This document shows positions 5,783 through 10,769 of a DNA stretch of 10,769 nucleotides, one piece after another; position 1 is the stretch's first letter, and each line of letters starts with the position of its first letter. Position numbers and translations under genes: made by a program. The notes under the pieces were generated by a model. The model saw nothing but the letters and a program-made list of their open reading frames with translations, searched no databases and was not told the DNA's origin. Origin of the DNA: Comamonadaceae bacterium (lineage in GTDB: Bacteria > Pseudomonadota > Gammaproteobacteria > Burkholderiales > Burkholderiaceae_C); the NCBI GenBank assembly GCA_947460065.1, contig CANHGF010000054.1, positions 1 through 10,769 on the forward strand, written 5' to 3'.

Positions 5783-7873
5783 TCAGGCTTTGACGAAATC
5801 CGAGCGGCTGCCCAGCCAGCGCATCACATGCCGATGGGCCAGCTGAGGATGGCGGTCCAGCATGCGCGGGGCCAGCTCACGGGCCCATTGCAGCCACTGC
5901 ACATCGGTGGCCAGGTCGGCAAAACGCAGCAGCGGCGCGCCCGACTGGCGCGCGCCCAGAAATTCACCCGGGCCTCGGATGTCCAGATCCCGGCGGGCAA
6001 TCTCGAAGCCGTCCTGCGTCTCGGCCATGGCTTTGAGGCGCGAGCGCGCGGTCTCGCCCAGACGGGGGCCATCGCCGGTGCTGTACATCAGCACGCAAGC
6101 CGAAGCCGCCGCACCGCGGCCGACCCGGCCGCGCAGCTGGTGCAGCTGCGACAGACCGAAGCGCTCGGCATGCTCAACCACCATCAGCGAGGCATTGGGG
6201 ACGTCAACACCGACCTCGATCACGGTGGTGCTGACCAGCACCACCGTCTGACCGCTGGCAAAAGCGGCCATCACCGCCTTCTTTTCGAGCGTGGGCATGC
6301 GCGAATGCAGCAAGGCCACCGCATGGCCAGGCAGGGCAGCGGCGAGCTCCGCGTGGGTCTCGGTGGCGTTGCGCAGATCCAGCGCCTCGCTCTCTTCAAT
6401 CAGGGGACAGACCCAGTAGACCTGGCGCCCCTCGCCCAGCTGCGCGCGGATGCGCTCGATCACCTCCTCGCGCCGGCTCTGGTTGACCACTTTGGTCACG
6501 ATAGGGCTGCGCCCTGGCGGCAGCTCGTCGATGGTCGAGACATCGAGATCGGCGTAGTAACTCATGGCCAGGGTGCGCGGGATCGGCGTGGCCGACATCA
6601 TCAAGAGGTGCGGCTCCAGGGCCTGCCCAGACTCGGTCTGCGTCATCTTGCTGCGCAGGGCCAGGCGCTGCGCCACACCAAATCGGTGCTGCTCGTCAAT
6701 GATGGCCAGAGCCAGGCGGGCAAACTGCACCTTGCTTTCAATGACCGCATGGGTGCCCACCACCAGCTGCGCCTGGCCCGAGGCAATGGCCGCCAGCGCC
6801 GCGCGCCGCTCGGCCGCCTTCTGGCTACCGGTCAGCCAGGCGGTGACAATGCCCAGCGGCTCGAGCCAGCCCACCAGCTTGCGAAAGTGTTGCTCGGCCA
6901 AAATCTCGGTGGGCGCCATGAGCGCGCATTGCCAACCCGCTTCGATGCAGCGCAGCGCCGCCAGCGCGGCCACCACCGTCTTGCCCGACCCCACATCGCC
7001 CTGCAGCAGGCGGTGCATGGGCTGCTCGCGCAGCAGGTCGGCGCCGACCTGTGCCTCCACCCGCTGCTGCGCCGCAGTCAGGCGAAAGGGCAGCGCCGCC
7101 ATCAGGCGCTCGTGCAGCCCGCTCGCGCCCACGGCGGACTTCAGCACCGGCGAGCGCATGGCGTCTCGCGCGCGCCTAGCTTGCAATTGCGACAGCTGCT
7201 GGGCCAGCAATTCTTCGGCTTTCAGCCGCTGCCAGGCCGGATGGCTGCGGTCATCGAGCTCGGCCAGGCTGACCTGCGGGCTGGGCTGATGCAAGAAGGT
7301 CAAGGCCTGCTGCAGGGTCCAGGCCGGGCCCTGCGCCGCCGGCCAAGCGCCAGCAGGCAGGGTCTCAGACAGATCGGCCCGCCCCAAGCCACCGAGCACC
7401 GCCTTGCGCAAATAGGCCTGGGGCAACTGCGCCACCGTGGGGTAGACCGGGGTCAAAGCCTGCGGCAGCTCGCCGCCGGCGAGCTTGAAACTCGGGTGCA
7501 CGATCTCGCGGCCCAGAAAGCCGCCGCGCAACTCGCCGCGCAAGCGCACCAGCGCGCCTTCGCTCAGGGTCTTTTGGTGGGCAGGGTAGAAATTGAGAAA
7601 GCGCAACACGCAGGTATCGCTGCCGTCGTCGACCTCCACCTTGAGCTGTCTGCGCGGGCGCAGCACAACCTCGCTGCGCAGCACCCGCGCCTCGATTTGC
7701 ACCGTCTCACCGTCGCGGGCGTCGGCCAGCCGGGTGATGCGAGTTTCGTCCTCGTAGCGAAAGGGCAGGTGAAGGGCCAGGTCGATATCGCGCGCCAAAC
7801 CCAGCTTTTGCAGCGCTTTTTGCGCTGGCGATGTGGGCCTGCTGGACTGGCTCGCGGCGACGGCGTTCGACAT
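5783..7873 (-). CDS. recG: ATP-dependent DNA helicase RecG
   Basis: This encodes 696 residues, the usual size. RecG is a superfamily 2 DNA translocase that regresses stalled replication forks and migrates Holliday junctions. An N-terminal wedge (OB-fold) domain at about residues 55-135 precedes the motor. Visible motifs are Walker A GDVGSGKT (292-299), PTEILAEQHF (321-330), the DEQH box (393-396), SATPIPRT (427-434), STTVIEVGVDVPNA (548-561) and QLRGRVGR (579-586). The C-terminal GPGEFLGARQSG (634-645) is also typical. The ATG at 7873 is chosen; in-frame TTG/GTG codons up to nine codons earlier exist, and no start has a good Shine-Dalgarno. It is the first gene of the recG-oxyR-ubiA run. Confidence 0.97.
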   Translation of the reverse strand: MSNAVAASQSSRPTSPAQKALQKLGLARDIDLALHLPFRYEDETRITRLADARDGETVQIEARVLRSEVVLRPRRQLKVEVDDGSDTCVLRFLNFYPAHQKTLSEGALVRLRGELRGGFLGREIVHPSFKLAGGELPQALTPVYPTVAQLPQAYLRKAVLGGLGRADLSETLPAGAWPAAQGPAWTLQQALTFLHQPSPQVSLAELDDRSHPAWQRLKAEELLAQQLSQLQARRARDAMRSPVLKSAVGASGLHERLMAALPFRLTAAQQRVEAQVGADLLREQPMHRLLQGDVGSGKTVVAALAALRCIEAGWQCALMAPTEILAEQHFRKLVGWLEPLGIVTAWLTGSQKAAERRAALAAIASGQAQLVVGTHAVIESKVQFARLALAIIDEQHRFGVAQRLALRSKMTQTESGQALEPHLLMMSATPIPRTLAMSYYADLDVSTIDELPPGRSPIVTKVVNQSRREEVIERIRAQLGEGRQVYWVCPLIEESEALDLRNATETHAELAAALPGHAVALLHSRMPTLEKKAVMAAFASGQTVVLVSTTVIEVGVDVPNASLMVVEHAERFGLSQLHQLRGRVGRGAAASACVLMYSTGDGPRLGETARSRLKAMAETQDGFEIARRDLDIRGPGEFLGARQSGAPLLRFADLATDVQWLQWARELAPRMLDRHPQLAHRHVMRWLGSRSDFVKA

Positions 7874-7988
7874 GCGAAGCGATTGTGCCTCGGCCACCAA
7901 GCCAGGACCGCCAGCTCACCAGACCACAAGGGATGGTGAAAAGATACAAATCGGACAACTAAGGCGTTTGCGTAACAATATTTAACTC

Positions 7989-8018
7989 TCGACGGTTTAA
8001 GAGATTTTACAAAATACT
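7989..8018 (+). promoter_or_regulatory. Tentative promoter of the lipoprotein gene in an AT-rich divergent region
   Basis: The 197-bp gap between recG and the lipoprotein gene becomes clearly AT-rich from about 7936 to 8036, unlike the surrounding GC-rich DNA. TCGACG (7989-7994), an 18-bp spacer and AATACT (8013-8018) is one possible sigma-70 pair, each box matching four of six positions. Other pairs, such as TTTAAG with TAAGAT, are about as good. The recG promoter should lie in the same gap on the other strand, but I saw no convincing boxes. Confidence 0.3.
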
Positions 8019-8031
8019 TAAGATGTCAATT

Positions 8032-8048
8032 CGTTACACGCCGTAACG
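8032..8048. repeat. Inverted repeat CGTTAC-N5-GTAACG upstream of the lipoprotein gene
   Basis: Two perfect 6-bp arms flank a 5-nt spacer, 22 bp before the ATG. A further GCGTAAC copy of the arm occurs at 7970-7976, about 65 bp upstream. The dyad plus the extra copy could be a regulator-binding site or a weak mRNA hairpin in the leader. No known operator was recognised. Confidence 0.35.
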
Positions 8049-8070
8049 CTCACCGCTTGGGAGAGCCCAC

Positions 8071-9951
8071 ATGACCGCTGCATTTCGTACCCTCTGCTTA
8101 GTTATGGGTGCTGCGCTAACCGCCTGCGGCGGCGGGGGTGGCGCGGGCCATACCATCACCGGCGTAGCCGCTTCGGGCGCGGCCATTGCCCAAGGCACCG
8201 TCGAGGCCAAATGCCAGGTTGGCAGCGGCACGACCACCACCGGTCTCGATGGCAGCTACAGCCTGACCATCCCAGGCGGCCAAGGCCCCTGCCTCCTGCG
8301 GGCCACCGACCCGGTCACCAAAACCGCCTTCCATTCGGCCCTCGAAAAAGACGCGGCAGCAGCGGTGGCCCACATCACCCCACTGAGCGATCTGGTCGTG
8401 GCCCGCGCGCTTGGAGCGGAGCCCGCAGCAGCCTTCCTCGATCCAGGCGCGCAGTTCGAGAAAATCACGCCCGCCAACTTGGCGGTCGGCATCGAGGCCG
8501 CGCAACAAGCCGTGGCCGTGGTGGGCAGCGCCTTGGACGTCGATCCGCTCAAGGGCCAGCTCAAAACAGCCACCCCCCAAGCGCAGGGCACCGCCTTGGA
8601 TCGCGCCATCGACGTCATCATGGCCACGCTGGCCGCGGCCGACACGGCTTTGTCGCGACTGGCCGCTGCTCTGGCCAACAACAGCACCGGCGTGAGCGAC
8701 AGCGTCAACGGCTTGGTGGGTTCATCGAGCACCTTCCTGACGGGCTGCCCTGCGGCCCGAAGCGGGCTGGTGTGGGTGATCGACTCCTTCTCGGGCAGCG
8801 CTCCCGTTGCGCACGAGATCAACTTCAGCACCTCGGGCGCTGGGGCGCTCAAGCGACTGAGTGACAACGCCACCCAGGCCATCACCGCCGGCAGCGTGAG
8901 CTGCAGCTTCGTCACTGCAGACGAGCGGGAATTTCGCATCTCTGACAACGGCATCGGCATGTGGCAGTCGGCCAATGCCTTCGGCGTGCTGGTTCCGATC
9001 CAGCCGAGCACCTCACTGACGGCCGACAGCCTGACCGGTCAATACGGGGCGCTGGGCTACCTCAAGGGGACCTACGTCTATTCCCTGCTCGGCAACAACA
9101 TCCCCGTCGATTTCACCAAGGCGCTGCCTTTGGAGTTCTCGATCAACGCGCCCGGCAAGCCGCTGATCCAGGGGCGGCGCTGCGACATCGGCTCGGGCAG
9201 CAGTGGCCCCACAGCCACTTGTTCAGGACTTGACGACGCCGACATGAAGCTGATTCCGACCCAATGTACGCCCATCCTGATCCCGGGGCGTGGCACCCGC
9301 TCCGGCGCACAGCGCTGCCGAAGCGCCGCCAGCGATGGCGAAAGCAACTTCATTGCCCAAGTGATCGCCTACAAATCCGGCGGCAGCGCCACCGTGTTCC
9401 TGGCCGTCGAAAAGTACCGCATCCCCGACTTGAGCTACAACGTCGGGACGGGCGAAACGCCGGTCATGGCCACAGGCCTCATGGTGCTGAGCAAGGTCGA
9501 GACCGACGCGCCTTTGCCCCAAGTCAGCCGCATCGAGGCCGACGATTTCTGGGAAACCGGGTATGCCCCGTTCGAACCGGCCAGCCCATTTTTTAAACGC
9601 AGTGCGGGGGCCAGCGAGATCACGCTCATCGCCGGTCAAAGCAAGTCCTACCGAAGCACCCAAGGCGGCGTGACCTTCACCCACCATTTGGATAAGCCCA
9701 CCAATGGCCTGATCTGGTCACGCACGGGCGACGCGGGCTACATGTTCCGTCTGGCCTCGCCAGCCGGTTGGTCCTTCGCCGCCGAGAAAGTAAGTTATCC
9801 GGCACCATACAGCGCCGCCCAAGGCATCTTGGGCGACACGTATCGAGTGAGCGCCCAAGTCAGAAAGCCCAGCTTCGTCACCAGTGCAATCGGTAGCGAC
9901 GCCAGCGTCATCGTGGGTCCGCTACCGGCCGTCTTGAGGGCCGGCCGTTAA
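8071..9951 (+). CDS. Predicted outer-membrane lipoprotein of unknown function
   Basis: This encodes 626 residues and I do not recognise a specific family. The N-terminus is a lipoprotein signal peptide with a hydrophobic run and lipobox LTAC, so Cys19 would be lipidated. Glycine at +2 (CGGGGG) gives no inner-membrane retention signal. Residues 28-80 (GAAIAQGTVEAKC through GLDGSYSLTIPGG) look like a carboxypeptidase-regulatory-like beta-sandwich. Residues about 85-215 are alanine-rich and probably helical, starting with ITPLSDLVVARALG. The rest looks beta-rich. Eight cysteines follow the lipid cysteine (48, 74, 226, 278, 371, 384, 399, 416), an even number that could form disulfides outside the cytoplasm. 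GGGAG shortly before the ATG supports the start. No catalytic motif is visible. It stands alone between recG and queA, so its partners are unknown. Confidence 0.85.
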   Translation: MTAAFRTLCLVMGAALTACGGGGGAGHTITGVAASGAAIAQGTVEAKCQVGSGTTTTGLDGSYSLTIPGGQGPCLLRATDPVTKTAFHSALEKDAAAAVAHITPLSDLVVARALGAEPAAAFLDPGAQFEKITPANLAVGIEAAQQAVAVVGSALDVDPLKGQLKTATPQAQGTALDRAIDVIMATLAAADTALSRLAAALANNSTGVSDSVNGLVGSSSTFLTGCPAARSGLVWVIDSFSGSAPVAHEINFSTSGAGALKRLSDNATQAITAGSVSCSFVTADEREFRISDNGIGMWQSANAFGVLVPIQPSTSLTADSLTGQYGALGYLKGTYVYSLLGNNIPVDFTKALPLEFSINAPGKPLIQGRRCDIGSGSSGPTATCSGLDDADMKLIPTQCTPILIPGRGTRSGAQRCRSAASDGESNFIAQVIAYKSGGSATVFLAVEKYRIPDLSYNVGTGETPVMATGLMVLSKVETDAPLPQVSRIEADDFWETGYAPFEPASPFFKRSAGASEITLIAGQSKSYRSTQGGVTFTHHLDKPTNGLIWSRTGDAGYMFRLASPAGWSFAAEKVSYPAPYSAAQGILGDTYRVSAQVRKPSFVTSAIGSDASVIVGPLPAVLRAGR

Positions 9952-9974
9952 CGCATGCCCAGCCCTTGAGGTCT

Positions 9975-9992
9975 AGGCACAGCTCTGTGCCT
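9975..9992 (+). terminator. Possible terminator-like hairpin after the lipoprotein gene
   Basis: AGGCACAG and CTGTGCCT form a perfect 8-bp inverted repeat (7 bp with a realistic 4-nt loop), 23 bp after the stop codon. No U-run follows, so it is not a canonical intrinsic terminator. A second GC stem, CCGGCC/GGCCGG at 9925-9944, lies inside the end of the coding region. Either could protect the 3' end or help termination before queA. Confidence 0.35.
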
Positions 9993-10046
9993 GAGCGCTG
10001 CGCAGGCTCGCACCCACCTCGCCGGCTCGCTCGCCAGCGCGCACCG

Positions 10047-10055
10047 TGCGAGAAT
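10047..10055 (+). promoter_or_regulatory. Possible extended -10 element for queA
   Basis: TGCGAGAAT contains the TGn extension and a -10-like GAGAAT (four of six). It lies 46 bp before the queA ATG and would give a leader of about 40 nt. No good -35 box is present at 17 bp. It suggests queA can be transcribed on its own rather than only from the lipoprotein gene. Confidence 0.35.
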
Positions 10056-10101
10056 CTGCGTCGACCCAACTTGGAACGGGCCCGTCCGGCCCTCAAGACG
10101 C

Positions 10102-10769
10102 ATGCCAACCTCCCCCACCGGGCCGACAGCCCAGCCGACCTTCCCCGTCACGCGTGAGTGGACGCTGGGCGACTTCGACTTTGCCCTGCCTACCGAGCTG
10201 ATCGCGCAATACCCGGCGGCCGAACGATCGGCCTCGCGCCTGCTCGATGGCCGGGCCAGCCAGCCGATGGATCGCCCGTTTCGGGCCTTGCCTGAGTTGC
10301 TCCGAGCCGGCGATCTGCTGGTGTTCAATGACACCCAGGTGATCAAGGCCCGCCTGTTTGGCCGCAAGTCCAGTGGCGGGCGACTGGAGTTGCTGGTCGA
10401 GCGGGTACTCGCATCGGGCAGCGTCGCCGCGCACATGAAGGTGAGCAAAAAGCCCGCGCCGGGATCAGTGCTGCTGATGGACGGCGGCTTTACCGCCACC
10501 GTCTTGGGGCGCTGGCCAAACGAGCATGGGCCGCTGTACCACCTGGCTTTCGATGCCGACCCCTATGCCATGATGGCCGCCCACGGTCATGTGCCGCTGC
10601 CGCCTTACATCGACCACGAAGACTCGGCCGATGACGAGGCCCGCTACCAGACCGTCTTCGCGGCTCGACCTGGCGCGGTGGCCGCGCCCACGGCGGCCCT
10701 GCACTTTGACCAGGGCGGGCTCGACGCCCTAGAGCAGCGCGGCATTGCGCGAGCCAGCGTCACTTTGCA
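10102..10769 (+). CDS. queA: S-adenosylmethionine:tRNA ribosyltransferase-isomerase QueA (C-terminus beyond window)
   Basis: The first 222 codons are present with no stop; the full protein should be about 350 residues (E. coli has 356). QueA transfers and isomerises the ribosyl part of S-adenosylmethionine onto preQ1 at tRNA position 34 to give epoxyqueuosine, the penultimate step of queuosine synthesis. Supporting stretches are FDFALPTELIAQYPAAERSASRLL (split over residues 25-48), FNDTQVIKARLFG (75-87), GGRLELLVER (92-101), GHVPLPPYI (162-170) and RYQTVFAARPGAVAAPTAALHF (181-202). The N-terminus before the first motif is about 20 residues long and proline/threonine-rich. No other in-frame start fits, and no clear Shine-Dalgarno precedes the ATG. 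Confidence 0.95.
   Translation, partial: MPTSPTGPTAQPTFPVTREWTLGDFDFALPTELIAQYPAAERSASRLLDGRASQPMDRPFRALPELLRAGDLLVFNDTQVIKARLFGRKSSGGRLELLVERVLASGSVAAHMKVSKKPAPGSVLLMDGGFTATVLGRWPNEHGPLYHLAFDADPYAMMAAHGHVPLPPYIDHEDSADDEARYQTVFAARPGAVAAPTAALHFDQGGLDALEQRGIARASVTL

Noticed and set aside
5030..7939. A 969-codon open frame on the plus strand, antisense to recG and much of oxyR
   Set aside because: The opposite strand encodes complete, motif-rich RecG and OxyR. The antisense translation is rich in Gln, His, Arg, Leu and Ala with no recognisable domain, as expected from codon bias in GC-rich DNA.
8116..9011. Minus-strand frames of 154 and 251 codons inside the lipoprotein gene
   Set aside because: The plus-strand frame is far longer, has a Shine-Dalgarno site and a lipobox signal peptide. 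The minus frames show no signal or motif.
1..10769. CRISPR arrays, transposons, phage genes, tRNA or rRNA genes, toxin-antitoxin or defence cassettes
   Set aside because: No periodic repeats, transposase or integrase-like proteins, RNA gene sequences or defence-type domains were seen. Nearly all the sequence is accounted for by core genes.

Overview
The window looks like ordinary chromosomal core DNA of a high-GC betaproteobacterium, most likely order Burkholderiales and close to Comamonadaceae. This is inferred from how the ribosomal proteins, OxyR, UbiA, RecG and QueA read and from their order, not from a database search. I see no insertion sequences, phage genes, CRISPR arrays, tRNA or rRNA genes.

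Layout. (1) Positions 1-2571, minus strand: the first part of the spc ribosomal-protein operon in its classical order rplN-rplX-rplE-rpsN-rpsH-rplF-rplR, with rplR cut by the window edge. Gene gaps are 2-25 bp. (2) Positions 2572-3001: a 430-bp divergent region. It carries a near-consensus sigma-70 promoter for the spc operon (TTGACG, 17 bp, TATAGT) and a leader of about 180 nt that begins with a strong hairpin. No S10-operon gene (such as rpsQ) lies upstream, so spc is a separate transcription unit here. (3) Positions 3002-3835, plus strand: proC (proline synthesis), ending 21 bp from the convergent ubiA. (4) Positions 3857-7873, minus strand: a tight recG-oxyR-ubiA run, read in the order branch-migration helicase, peroxide-sensing regulator, ubiquinone prenyltransferase. 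(5) Positions 7874-8070: an AT-rich divergent region with tentative promoter and inverted-repeat signals. (6) Positions 8071-9951, plus strand: a 626-residue lipoprotein of unknown function, the only accessory-looking gene. (7) Positions 10102-10769, plus strand: the first two thirds of queA (queuosine tRNA modification), cut by the window edge.

The genes are mostly housekeeping: translation (spc operon, queA), amino-acid synthesis (proC), respiration-cofactor synthesis (ubiA), oxidative-stress control (oxyR) and DNA repair (recG). I did not find a convincing undescribed multi-gene system. The points most worth a second look are the structured spc leader, the recG-oxyR-ubiA arrangement with a palindrome at the ubiA start, and the unknown lipoprotein lying between recG and queA.
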